DNA from: Chthonomonas sp.
Lineage (GTDB): Bacteria; Armatimonadota; Fimbriimonadia; Fimbriimonadales; Fimbriimonadaceae
NCBI GenBank assembly: GCA_016788585.1
Contig: JAEURP010000018.1
Coordinates: 1-64,000, forward strand
Direction of reading: 5' to 3'
Length of the DNA stretch: 64,000 nucleotides
The stretch's first letter is position 1, and each line of letters opens with the position of its first letter. Under the pieces are notes generated by a model. It made no database searches. It was not told the origin of the DNA and saw only the letters and a list, made by a program, of their open reading frames with translations. Shown here in pieces: positions 17,601 through 26,743 of this stretch. The translations under genes were made by a program, and so were the position numbers.

Positions 17601-19681
17601 GCTTAACGCATCTTCCCCAGGCCAAGGTCAAGAGTTCCCGCCGAACCAAATGGCGCATAGGCGTCCTTTTGCTTATTCATGTTGTAGCGGCAATTCGCAT
17701 TGCAGCCTACAATCGCACAGGCTCGACTATGACACCTGTCGAACCCAGCGAGGCGATGCAAACGCTGGAATCTGGCTTGGTGAACGCCGGCTTCGTTTTC
17801 TTCCTCCTCGCCATTTTGAGCACGGCGCTTCTCGGTCGGTTTTTCTGTGGCTGGGGTTGCCACATCGTGGCACTGCAAGACATCTGCGGGCACCTCATGG
17901 CCAAGCTCGGCTTGAAGCCCAAGCCCTTTCGATCGAGAGTCCTGGTACTGGTCCCAATCTTTGCCTTTCTATATATGTTTGTTTGGCCATCGGTTGTTCG
18001 TTTGTGGGCTAGGCAGCCGATGCCGCCGCTGGTTGCGCACTTTCAGACCGATGACTTCTGGGCGACTTTTCCTCCTCCAGGCATAGCCATCCTTACGTTC
18101 GTAGTATGCGGATTCTTGGCCGTAATCTTCCTCGGAAACAAAGGCTTTTGCACGTATGCCTGCCCTTATGGAGCAGCTTTCTATTTTGCGGATCGGTTCG
18201 CTAAGGGAAGAATCCGAGTGACTGATGCATGCCAAGGTTGCGGCCACTGTACAGCGGTTTGCACCTCAAACGTTCGCGTCCATGAAGAAGTCAAGCTCCA
18301 CAAAATGGTTGTCGACGCAGGCTGCATGAAATGCTTCGATTGCGTTGATGTTTGCCCAACCAACGCCTTGTACTTTGGATTTGGTAAGGGAGTTCAAAAG
18401 CAAAAGCCGAAGCGACAGTTAGACTTCAGTTGGGCCGAGGAACTCCTCATGGTGGGGGCCTTTGCCTTCAGCTTTTATGCCGTCCGTGGCCTTTACGAAC
18501 AGATTCCATTCTTACTCACGCTTGGCTGGTGCGGAATCTTCTCTTACCTATCGGTGACACTGCTTAGACTTTTCACCAAGCCCCAAGTAAGAATGCAACG
18601 CCTTGGCTTGAAGGAGAAGTCGAAGCTCTCGCCCATTGGGGTTGGTTACGTCGTGTTCATGCTGCTTTTGACTTCCTTCACAGTCCATTCGTCCATGGTT
18701 CAGTTTCGGTCGAAAGAGGCGCTCAAAGAGCTCAGTCTGGCTCAGCATATATTCGATAACAAGATCGCTGCAAGAGAAGCGGAAGCAGACGACGCCGCAA
18801 GAGCAAGCTACTCCCATTATCAGGCTGCTTCGGCAATGGCTCTTGTCAAAGTGCCGATTTGGGAAGCCCGAATGGGCATGATCCAGCAATACCTTGGAAG
18901 CGACGAAAAGGCGGAGCAACATTTGAAGGCGGCTCTCGCGGGTGATGCCAACTTGAGAGTAGCAATCGATCACCTCTATAAGCTCTATGAGCGCCAGAAT
19001 CGCTGGTCGGAGGCTGAACCTCTAGCTAAGCGTTGGGTGGAACTTTTCCCCAAGAGCGTTCAAGCTCAGCGCGCCTATGGGCTCTCTCTTTACAGCATGC
19101 AGAAATTGACCGAAGCGGAGCCGTGGCTCCGTTCGGCGCTCTTGGCGGAGAAGCATGATCCGGCTTTACCCGCAGCCCTTGCAATGGTGATTGCGGAGCG
19201 CGGAGACAATGCCGCTGCCGAGCTGATGCTTCGCACCGCACTCTCGGAGCACAAGGACGATCTGCGACTCATGTTTAATCTCGCCGTGGTTCTTTCTAGA
19301 AAGGAGGATACGAGTGAGGCGCTAGGTACCTTAAATCAGCTTGTTGCCCGGTACCCAGACTTCCTAGAGGCTCACCAGTTTAGGGCGCAGCTTGCAACCC
19401 AGATGCAAGATTGGCGAATCGCTTTAGAGTCCTCAAATGCGCTGCGTTATCGGGGCATTGTGCAGCCCCAGTTGGCGGCCCTTTGGGCAGAGAGTGTCGT
19501 GCAGGCCAAGCAGACCAAGGAGGCCTTTGCAGCTCTTACTGGCTCGTTCCCGGATCGGTATTTCAGGGCAGCTCTACTCTATAGGCTTGGCCAGAGGTCT
19601 GAAGCCGAGACCGCTATGAAATCACTGGACAAAGAGCAGAATGCACCTGTGCCTAGGCCCTGGCAGCCACCTACTGAATAG
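17597..19681 (+). CDS. NapH/CcoG-like 4Fe-4S membrane protein fused to TPR repeats
   Basis: 694 residues with a GTG start overlapping the pruA stop (GTGA). Residues 1-370 form a polyferredoxin membrane protein. It has hydrophobic segments near 20-35, 62-80, 113-132 and 162-180, the paired CGWGC (84-88) and CTYACP (185-190) motifs, and two 4Fe-4S ferredoxin motifs with Cys at 212/215/218/222 and 243/246/249/253. Further transmembrane segments lie near 285-360. Residues 375-690 are TPR helices. NapH, CcoG/RdxA and NosR-like proteins move electrons at the membrane, but a TPR tail is not part of those families. Coupling to pruA suggests a role linked to electrons from proline oxidation, but that is inference. 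Confidence 0.82.
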   Translation: MSLTHLPQAKVKSSRRTKWRIGVLLLIHVVAAIRIAAYNRTGSTMTPVEPSEAMQTLESGLVNAGFVFFLLAILSTALLGRFFCGWGCHIVALQDICGHLMAKLGLKPKPFRSRVLVLVPIFAFLYMFVWPSVVRLWARQPMPPLVAHFQTDDFWATFPPPGIAILTFVVCGFLAVIFLGNKGFCTYACPYGAAFYFADRFAKGRIRVTDACQGCGHCTAVCTSNVRVHEEVKLHKMVVDAGCMKCFDCVDVCPTNALYFGFGKGVQKQKPKRQLDFSWAEELLMVGAFAFSFYAVRGLYEQIPFLLTLGWCGIFSYLSVTLLRLFTKPQVRMQRLGLKEKSKLSPIGVGYVVFMLLLTSFTVHSSMVQFRSKEALKELSLAQHIFDNKIAAREAEADDAARASYSHYQAASAMALVKVPIWEARMGMIQQYLGSDEKAEQHLKAALAGDANLRVAIDHLYKLYERQNRWSEAEPLAKRWVELFPKSVQAQRAYGLSLYSMQKLTEAEPWLRSALLAEKHDPALPAALAMVIAERGDNAAAELMLRTALSEHKDDLRLMFNLAVVLSRKEDTSEALGTLNQLVARYPDFLEAHQFRAQLATQMQDWRIALESSNALRYRGIVQPQLAALWAESVVQAKQTKEAFAALTGSFPDRYFRAALLYRLGQRSEAETAMKSLDKEQNAPVPRPWQPPTE

Positions 19682-21323
19682 CGCCAGGGTTGACCACATG
19701 CGCCAGCGTGACGGGTTGACCATTGATGAGGTTGCCCTGATTCACCCAACTTGCTGTGGAAGAAGTACTGAAGTTTGCGATGTACTGACCTGGGAGATTG
19801 AAGACATTGTCTCTAAGGTCTAGATTCCAACGCCCACCTTCACTCGGGCCGAAGAAAATGGAGGCACTGTACTCATAAACATTCTGGAAATTGCAGTTTG
19901 TGATGGAGATATTGGGAGAATTCGTTGTGCGATTGAACTTCAAGTTGCCAATTAATTCATACAGCACCTTGAAAGTCCAGTTTCGAATGGTCAATGATCC
20001 CAAAACTGAAGTTCCATCTGGAGCTGTGGACATTTGGAAGTTATAGCCGCTAGTTGGCGTGCTGATGGTAACTCCATTCTCAAGTGTGAGAGAGCGCACA
20101 TAGCTGGTCCCACTGGGATACCCAGTTCCCCCCGTTTGGGTTGTGGTGTAGATTTGGGGAGTTGTTATCGTCTGACCCGGATAACGCCCTTTGATCAGGA
20201 CATTTGATGCATTGCCATGGACCGCAATCGAATGAAGGGCGGTGCAGTCTTCGAGGGTTACGTCTTCGACTCCTCGTCGCCAACTGGAGTTGGCAATCGT
20301 AAACAGATTGCCAAGAACCCTGCGATAGGTCAGTCGGCGCTCGCCTTGACCATGCCCTCCGTCGAAGTTCAGTGTCGATCCCGTGCAATCCTCTACCAAG
20401 CCATCCATCGTGCCGCTTTGAAAAAGCACACCCGTACGGGTAGTTGAGAAAACAGAGTTTCGAACGGTAACGAATCGACTTCCTCCAAACTCAATCCCGT
20501 AGCCCATTACTTCCAGGTTTCCCTGGGAAACCCGAGCACGATTGATCGTCACGCCTTTCGACATCTGCACCGAGATGCCGGAGGTCCCGAAGTTCGAAAC
20601 GGAAATGTCATCGATATAGACGCCAGATGAGAGGCCCACAATTAGCACCTTGGCGGCTTTGGTGCCATCAATTGTGGAAGCTCCATCGAGGACAAGATTT
20701 CGAAGTGTGATCCGTTGGCAAACCTGGGGCGATACAGTTTGGGGCAAGTTGTCAGCCTCAACAAGCCGTAACTCGGCATTGTCAAATGGCCTTCCTACAG
20801 GTCCGTCGAGTGTCGCGACGTTTCCAGAAACGTTTGTGACTCTTACAAGTTCACGTTTGAAGTAGTTTGTTGAGACCCCATCGGCTGTCCGTACAATATC
20901 GTTTAGCGAGTGAGTACCGATAATTGCGTACCAGCCCTTCTCCAGAGCTTGGCCCGCAGTCCTCGTAACAGTCGTCGCGCCCTCGGGCACCGGACTGACC
21001 GTAGTCGATGCACCCGTAAAGGCGGTGTTGTCATAGGCATGCTTGCCATGGGTGCCGACAATGATTAGAGGAAAGTCGACGGTCGTGTTACGGACAAGCC
21101 TGGTCCCAGTTTGCCCCATTAACGTGAAGTTCTTCGTCCCACCCATTACTCGCAAAGAAGTCGTGAGATTGATTCGACCAGGAGGGAGCGTATAGGACGT
21201 TGCGCCCGAGTTAACCGCCGCTTGCAAAGCGGTCTGGACATCAGCGCCCTCATAAACCGTTTGTGCCCTCGCGACGCATGCGAAGGCAATTGTTAGCAGG
21301 GGCAATGCACGCAAAAACTCCAT
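19671..21323 (-). CDS. secreted right-handed beta-helix (pectate-lyase-fold) protein
   Basis: 550 residues from the ATG at 21323, which gives a good signal peptide (LRALPLLTIAFACVARA). A TTG at 21347 is a poorer alternative. The N-terminus (VQTALQAAVNSGATSYTLPPG) and the many short beta repeats with Asn/Ser ladders (about residues 200-500) are typical of pectate-lyase-like or phage-tailspike-like beta-helices. No catalytic residues could be assigned, so the substrate is unknown. The 3' end overlaps the convergent polyferredoxin-TPR gene by 11 bases. Confidence 0.8.
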   Translation of the reverse strand: MEFLRALPLLTIAFACVARAQTVYEGADVQTALQAAVNSGATSYTLPPGRINLTTSLRVMGGTKNFTLMGQTGTRLVRNTTVDFPLIIVGTHGKHAYDNTAFTGASTTVSPVPEGATTVTRTAGQALEKGWYAIIGTHSLNDIVRTADGVSTNYFKRELVRVTNVSGNVATLDGPVGRPFDNAELRLVEADNLPQTVSPQVCQRITLRNLVLDGASTIDGTKAAKVLIVGLSSGVYIDDISVSNFGTSGISVQMSKGVTINRARVSQGNLEVMGYGIEFGGSRFVTVRNSVFSTTRTGVLFQSGTMDGLVEDCTGSTLNFDGGHGQGERRLTYRRVLGNLFTIANSSWRRGVEDVTLEDCTALHSIAVHGNASNVLIKGRYPGQTITTPQIYTTTQTGGTGYPSGTSYVRSLTLENGVTISTPTSGYNFQMSTAPDGTSVLGSLTIRNWTFKVLYELIGNLKFNRTTNSPNISITNCNFQNVYEYSASIFFGPSEGGRWNLDLRDNVFNLPGQYIANFSTSSTASWVNQGNLINGQPVTLAHVVNPGAIQ

Positions 21324-21380
21324 AATGACAAGAGGAAAATTCCACAACTCCGAAGCTGAGTTGCCCAGTAATATGACGGA

Positions 21381-22109
21381 TTACTGGCCTTCGATGATAC
21401 GATTCATCGTCGGATAATTGTCGTGACTAATCAATTCGCGATATGTTCCGCAATCTCGCCAGACAAGCGACTCAAATCCTTTTTTACCGCTGTTGCGTAG
21501 TTGCCTCTGTGACGACGGAATTGTAAAGGACCGTGGCTCGGTCACCGACCGAATCTCTTCGTAAACTCGTAGTGGCTTAGCGGTACTGCTCGCTGTCAGA
21601 ATCTGAAAGGTGATTCGATCCTGATGGATTATCCCCTTGATCTGGATCGGGGCGTTGAGTGGGTTGATAAAGCGTAGGTCGATATTCTCGAAGGCAACTG
21701 CGGCATCTCGCCCTGGGGGAATGTAGCTGGGTGCAAAGTGGTGGCGATTCCTTTCGACGATTTCCATCCCTGCGATGAGGGCAGCGTTATAAAGGGTAGT
21801 GCTGGCTTGGCAAACGCCGCCGCCCCATGCTACGACCAGTTGGCCGTTGTAGCTTACAGGAGCCTTGCGGTAGCCCCGGTCTTTCGTCCATCCCTTGATG
21901 CGTTGGTTGAAGCTAAGGGTCTCGCCCGGCTTGATCCAGATACCGTCAAGCTCTTGAGTGGCCTGGATCGCGTTGTGGCGCTGGTTAGGAGTACGACCAG
22001 CTAGGCTGGTCGAGTATTCGCCGATCTCGTGCATTTGGGGCCGAGACGCTAAGAAGCCAGCCGCCGCGAGTCCGACGGTTAATAAGCCAATTCCAGAAAG
22101 GAAAGTCAA
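21381..22109 (-). CDS. VanW family protein
   Basis: 242 residues. A hydrophobic N-terminal segment is followed by the VanW core: Y(S)TSLAGRTPNQRHNA, GETLSFNQRIKGWTKDRGY and the signature GGGVCQASTTLYNAAL (about 95-110), then YIPPGRDAAVAF. VanW proteins are envelope-associated and accompany some vancomycin-resistance and sporulation loci, and their biochemical role is not established. The TTG start overlaps the stop of the alpha-2-macroglobulin gene (TTGA), so the two are translationally coupled. No vanHAX-type genes are present. Confidence 0.9.
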   Translation of the reverse strand: MTFLSGIGLLTVGLAAAGFLASRPQMHEIGEYSTSLAGRTPNQRHNAIQATQELDGIWIKPGETLSFNQRIKGWTKDRGYRKAPVSYNGQLVVAWGGGVCQASTTLYNAALIAGMEIVERNRHHFAPSYIPPGRDAAVAFENIDLRFINPLNAPIQIKGIIHQDRITFQILTASSTAKPLRVYEEIRSVTEPRSFTIPSSQRQLRNSGKKGFESLVWRDCGTYRELISHDNYPTMNRIIEGQ

Positions 22110-25100
22110 CGGCGAACCTCTAGTTTCATGCTCTCGGAAGCGGCTTGGCGATCGGGGGCGTACATTTCGATGACCTGAGCGGGCAGGATGCTACTCGTTC
22201 CAACCGCTTCGGCACGTAGGTTGAACTCGATGACGCTAAGGCCCGCTGGAACATGCGTTGCGAAATACGTGATCTTGTCGTCGAGCACGCTCATGCCGGA
22301 GTACCAGAAGCTCCAATCGTAGAAGTCATCTCGGACACTAACCTTAGCGTTGCTTGGGAGCGGGATTTCGATCATTGCGTAGCTCATTGGCTGCTTCGCA
22401 TTGATCTCGACCTTGCACCGGAAGGCTTCACCGCTGGGTACTGAGGTCACCGCGTTCTTGCTCGGCTGCAGACTCATACTTCCATCCTCTAGTCTTGTTG
22501 CGCCAAGGGTGTGGAAGGTGCGCTTGATCTGTATGCCGCCACTAGGCTCAGCTGCAAATGTTGGCTTCATGGGGGTCTGAGTCATCGTCCAACTGGCAAA
22601 CCCAGTCCCTTCGCCCGTCTTCCAGATCGAGACCTTATTGCTGCCCGATTTGAGCTCTGATGCAGGCACCGTAGCTTCCTTGTAGGTTGAGCCAGTCATT
22701 ACTAGGTCGGATTCGTTCACCTGCACCGAGACGAGGCTCGGCCCAGCCCCTCGAGACTGGACGTACGGAATCAAGGCTTGAACTGAGAGGGCCGTATCCA
22801 TCGTGGATTGCCATCGGTTGCCCTTGCTGAGCATGAATAGGCCGCGGGCAACCTTCGGGATTCGAGGGTCTTCTGGGCTCGCCGACATGAGGGCTTCGAG
22901 GGCGAGGGCCGTTGTCCTGGCTCCCCAAGAGTCGTCCCAGGTGATTGTGTCTTGGCGGACGTTTGCCTTGCTCCAAAGTGTTTGTAGCCGAACGTCGCGA
23001 AGGGAAGTCATGTCGCCCCAGTGCTTGCTTATCAGTTCGTGGCAAATCGCGACCAAAGGCAACGTGCCATCTTTGTAGATAGCACCGACATGCTGCTTGG
23101 CTAAGGCGTCACTCGGATTCCATTTGAGCAGAGCAGCGGCCAAAGGCACTCGGTCGTTGTTTTGGACTCTTGCGTCCTCCGTGGGTAGATACTTGTGAGC
23201 CCACTCGATGCCGCGGGCGACCATCGCTTCGTCAACCTGAACACCAGCTTGCTTTGCACGGTAGAGGCCATCCAGGACTGTTGCGGTTGTCCAAGGCATG
23301 GGTTCGTCGTGCTCGAACCATCCCCAGCCCCCTTGGCTGGTTTGTAGTTCGCGGAGCCTTTGCAAGCTGAGGGCCGTGACCTTGTCAATCTTGGCTTCCA
23401 ACTCGGGCTTGCTTACTCCCATGCTTCGCATGGCTTGCCGTGCGACCACTGCGGGCACGAATCGGCTCATGGTTTGCTCGGCGCAGCCGTAGGGGTAGTC
23501 CACCAACTGTTCCAATGAAGGAATAACGGCGACCAATAGGTTCGGAGCCACTGAAATCTTGAGCTCGCCCGACTTCGATGACGGATCGAGATTGACCTCG
23601 AACTCGCTCTTTGCCGCCGACAATTCCAAGGCGCCACCTTCGACTTGCAACTTACCGTGAACCTTGATGGGCACTTCGACGCGCATTCCATCGCGCAGGG
23701 CTCCGCCCGTTGCCACGACTTCGAACTGAGCACTGCCGGAGTTCGGCATTTCGATTTGCCAAACCACCTGAGCCGATTGCTCGGCCTCTATCCTCACCTG
23801 CTTCTTCACTGCGTCAGTGATCGAAACGCCATTTGCTCGTAGGGAAACTTCGGCCTGAATCGGCTCCTTAGTGGTGTTGTTCACCGTCGCAGTAAGAGCC
23901 AGTTTGTCGAATTGGGTGAGGAACATCGGTGTGGCCAAGCGAACCATAAGGTCTTTCTTGGCGATCATGTTGGAGGTCGCTTTTCCTACCTTAGTGTCAG
24001 CGGTCAGGGCAGTTGCCGTCGCTCGCCAACTCGTGAGGTTATCGGGCAGTTTAACTTCAATCGTTGCCTTGCCCTCTGCGTTAGTGACCACCCTTGGTGC
24101 CCACAACGCAGTGTCTTCGAAGACCTTGCGGATGTCCTGCTCGCCGTCGCCTTTATCACCGCCGTCTAGGTATAGCTCGGGGAACGAGTTGTAGGTGTTG
24201 ATCATGGAGTAGCGCGTCGGATAGAAGCTATCCACGGGGTTGTCTTCATCCTCCATGATCGCGTAGATCGCTTCATCCACGACGCCGAGAGCGACCTCAG
24301 CTTGAACGGGGGCGCCCACGTTGTTTTTCGTCGAAATGGTGTAGCGTGCCGTGTCGCCGGGCTTGTAGACCGCCTTGTCAGACTTGACAGATACATTGAG
24401 GATTTCGCTGGTGAGCTTAACAGTTACGCGTCGCTGGGCCGTGGAGAGCTGCTTCTCATTGATCAAGCTTAGTGAGACAAAGGCATTGGGCTTGAGGTTC
24501 TCGGTGACCAGGAACGAGACCTTACCGACGCCACCTTTGAGCGGCACAACTTTCTCGGCCAGGATGTCATCGGTCTCCAGCGTCACCCAAACACTTCCGG
24601 TCTTTGCGCCACTGCGAACGAGTGCGTTGATAGTGTCCCCAGGCTCGTAGCTACGCTTGTCGAGCATAACTTGTAGCGCAGGTGCAGGGCCACTGAATGC
24701 ATAGCCGTCGCGATAAACGGTGACCCAGCCGCTTGCCTGAACGATGGAACCGCGGCGATCTCGAGTCGAGGCTCTAACTCTGAAGTCACCGGGGTTCTTT
24801 GGGGTGACCTTGATCCTCGCTTTGCCCTCGGCGTCGGTCGTGACGGTCGTCTTGCCCTCAGGGGTATAGGTCGAGCGATTCTCATCCCACACTTCGTATC
24901 CGGTTTCCACCGTGATTTCTCGGTTTTTGATCGCTTCTGAACCCGCATCGGGTGTCACTAGCTCGAAAGTGAATTCGGTTTCTTCGCCTGGACCGACGAC
25001 CCACCTGTCCTGCTCGCTGATGATGGAAATATCACCCTGCAGCAACTTGACTCGACCGCGACCATCGAACCACCGGTCGTCGCCTTCAGAACCTGAAATG

Positions 25101-26743
25101 TCAAAGATCAACTCCTGGTCCACGGTGTCCCATTGGCCCCAGGTGATTTCTTTCGTGTCGATCGTCAAGATCGCTTCGCCATTGTTATCGGTGACCGCCT
25201 CTGCGTCGGCGACATATTCCGACCAGTCGCCGCCGTAGGATTCTTCTTCGCCCGTTTCAGGGTCGACCCAAGACCAAAGTGGTGTCTTGCCGACGCTTGC
25301 GGTGAGTTCAGCACCCACGACAGGGCCGCCAAAGTAATACTCGCACTTCACCTTCATTTGGGCCTTGTCGCCACGCAAATAGAACTCCTTGACGGGTGTC
25401 GCCGTGATCTTGAACTCAGGCTTGCGATAGGCTTCGACGGAGATCGTCTTGGTCTCGGATTTGCCGTCAATCGTAACATTGAGCGTCACGGCTTCAGTCG
25501 ATCCTTCTGGCAACAAGAAATCGCCACTGAAGGTGCCGAAACTGGTTACATTCGCGTCGGACTTCTTTAGAGTTTTGCCGTTGGAATCTTCGATCTCGTA
25601 ACTAGCGGTTGTGGCGGTCGGAAGGGCATAGCCGGCACCATCCGGACGGCGCGCGGCGGCGCGGAATTGAACTTTGTCGCCCGGCCGATAGATTGGGCGG
25701 TCGGTTTGAATAAAAAATCGCATGCCGAGAGGGCTGCCACTGTAGTCGTTAAAGGTGACGATTGCGGTGGATTCGCCACGTCGGCCCACGATCGCGCTTG
25801 GCACCGAGGTTCCACCCGCCTCATTCGAGGCGAGTGGGGCTTGGAGTGTGCCGTCTGACGACGTGACGCCGAGGTTGCGGATGGAGTCGCCGTGAGCCAG
25901 TTGCACGGGCACGCCTATCACCGGTTCACCAGTCTTTAGGTTCGTTGCGAAGACGTGAATCTTATCTTTGGCTCGTTTGGCGACGAGAGCCAAGTCAGTG
26001 ACCAAAAGATAAGTGCCGCGGAACTCGGGTGCCTTCTGGTTTTGGAATGGTGGGGCCGAGAACTGGACGAAGTAAATGCCAGGATCTAGCTTGCCAAAGT
26101 CCATCGTGTGCTGGAAAGTGCCTTCGGCGTCGTCAGCCTCAACATCCCATGACTTCTCGAAAACGACATGCGAGTTCAGCTTCTCGCGGCTCTGCGACAT
26201 CGGCGAAAGGACGCGGTAAAAGTCACGCTCGCGGATGATGTCTTCGTTCGGCACCTTATAAACGCGAACATCGAGCTTGTTGCTTCGAACAAAGCCATGG
26301 ATTTGAACGTTCGGCTCTTCCTCTGGCATAAAGACATGCTGGTTCGCATAGAGCGTCAAGTATTCCGGCAAGGGATCAAGCTCGAAGCGGATATCCTTGG
26401 ACTTGCCTTCCTCGACCAAAAGGGAGCGTGCGGTCTTCTTTAGCTCATGCGCGTTAGCGCTGATTTCCACTTCGTAGAGTCCAGCGGGAATTCCTCGCAG
26501 ACTAAACTTACCGTTCTTATCAGCGCGAAAGAACCGCACGCGAGCAGTCTGCAAATCGTCGTTTGTCTTGGGGCGAATGATGATCGCGGCTTCGGGGAGG
26601 GGCCGTCCGTTCTCGGTCATGATGACCTGCCCAGTCACACTGCCGATTGGCACCTCGGTCGTCACGCCATAGGCGAGAAAAACCGCCGCCAGACAAACCA
26701 AAACCGCTAAGGCGGCCGCTCCACCACTTCTTAAGAGATTCAC
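22106..26743 (-). CDS. alpha-2-macroglobulin family protein with thioester motif
   Basis: 1545 residues with a GTG start overlapping the previous stop (GTGA). After an N-terminal membrane or signal segment comes a carboxypeptidase-regulatory-like domain (about 30-110, GKFSLRGIPAGLYEVEISA). Then follow macroglobulin domains with the MG2 sequence TDRPIYRPGDKVQFR and the A2M signature region DNLTSWRATATALT (about 910). The thioester domain carries YPYGCAEQTMSRF with C1087 and Q1090. Bacterial A2Ms are thought to trap attacking proteases at the cell envelope. The Cys and Gln needed for the thioester are retained. The usual partner pbpC (PBP1C) is absent, and the neighbours are a polytopic membrane protein and VanW. 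Confidence 0.94.
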   Translation of the reverse strand: MNLLRSGGAAALAVLVCLAAVFLAYGVTTEVPIGSVTGQVIMTENGRPLPEAAIIIRPKTNDDLQTARVRFFRADKNGKFSLRGIPAGLYEVEISANAHELKKTARSLLVEEGKSKDIRFELDPLPEYLTLYANQHVFMPEEEPNVQIHGFVRSNKLDVRVYKVPNEDIIRERDFYRVLSPMSQSREKLNSHVVFEKSWDVEADDAEGTFQHTMDFGKLDPGIYFVQFSAPPFQNQKAPEFRGTYLLVTDLALVAKRAKDKIHVFATNLKTGEPVIGVPVQLAHGDSIRNLGVTSSDGTLQAPLASNEAGGTSVPSAIVGRRGESTAIVTFNDYSGSPLGMRFFIQTDRPIYRPGDKVQFRAAARRPDGAGYALPTATTASYEIEDSNGKTLKKSDANVTSFGTFSGDFLLPEGSTEAVTLNVTIDGKSETKTISVEAYRKPEFKITATPVKEFYLRGDKAQMKVKCEYYFGGPVVGAELTASVGKTPLWSWVDPETGEEESYGGDWSEYVADAEAVTDNNGEAILTIDTKEITWGQWDTVDQELIFDISGSEGDDRWFDGRGRVKLLQGDISIISEQDRWVVGPGEETEFTFELVTPDAGSEAIKNREITVETGYEVWDENRSTYTPEGKTTVTTDAEGKARIKVTPKNPGDFRVRASTRDRRGSIVQASGWVTVYRDGYAFSGPAPALQVMLDKRSYEPGDTINALVRSGAKTGSVWVTLETDDILAEKVVPLKGGVGKVSFLVTENLKPNAFVSLSLINEKQLSTAQRRVTVKLTSEILNVSVKSDKAVYKPGDTARYTISTKNNVGAPVQAEVALGVVDEAIYAIMEDEDNPVDSFYPTRYSMINTYNSFPELYLDGGDKGDGEQDIRKVFEDTALWAPRVVTNAEGKATIEVKLPDNLTSWRATATALTADTKVGKATSNMIAKKDLMVRLATPMFLTQFDKLALTATVNNTTKEPIQAEVSLRANGVSITDAVKKQVRIEAEQSAQVVWQIEMPNSGSAQFEVVATGGALRDGMRVEVPIKVHGKLQVEGGALELSAAKSEFEVNLDPSSKSGELKISVAPNLLVAVIPSLEQLVDYPYGCAEQTMSRFVPAVVARQAMRSMGVSKPELEAKIDKVTALSLQRLRELQTSQGGWGWFEHDEPMPWTTATVLDGLYRAKQAGVQVDEAMVARGIEWAHKYLPTEDARVQNNDRVPLAAALLKWNPSDALAKQHVGAIYKDGTLPLVAICHELISKHWGDMTSLRDVRLQTLWSKANVRQDTITWDDSWGARTTALALEALMSASPEDPRIPKVARGLFMLSKGNRWQSTMDTALSVQALIPYVQSRGAGPSLVSVQVNESDLVMTGSTYKEATVPASELKSGSNKVSIWKTGEGTGFASWTMTQTPMKPTFAAEPSGGIQIKRTFHTLGATRLEDGSMSLQPSKNAVTSVPSGEAFRCKVEINAKQPMSYAMIEIPLPSNAKVSVRDDFYDWSFWYSGMSVLDDKITYFATHVPAGLSVIEFNLRAEAVGTSSILPAQVIEMYAPDRQAASESMKLEVRR

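Noticed and set aside
20080-20388. 102-codon reverse-strand frame inside the beta-helix gene
   Set aside because: It is in another frame of a gene with clear signal peptide and repeat structure.
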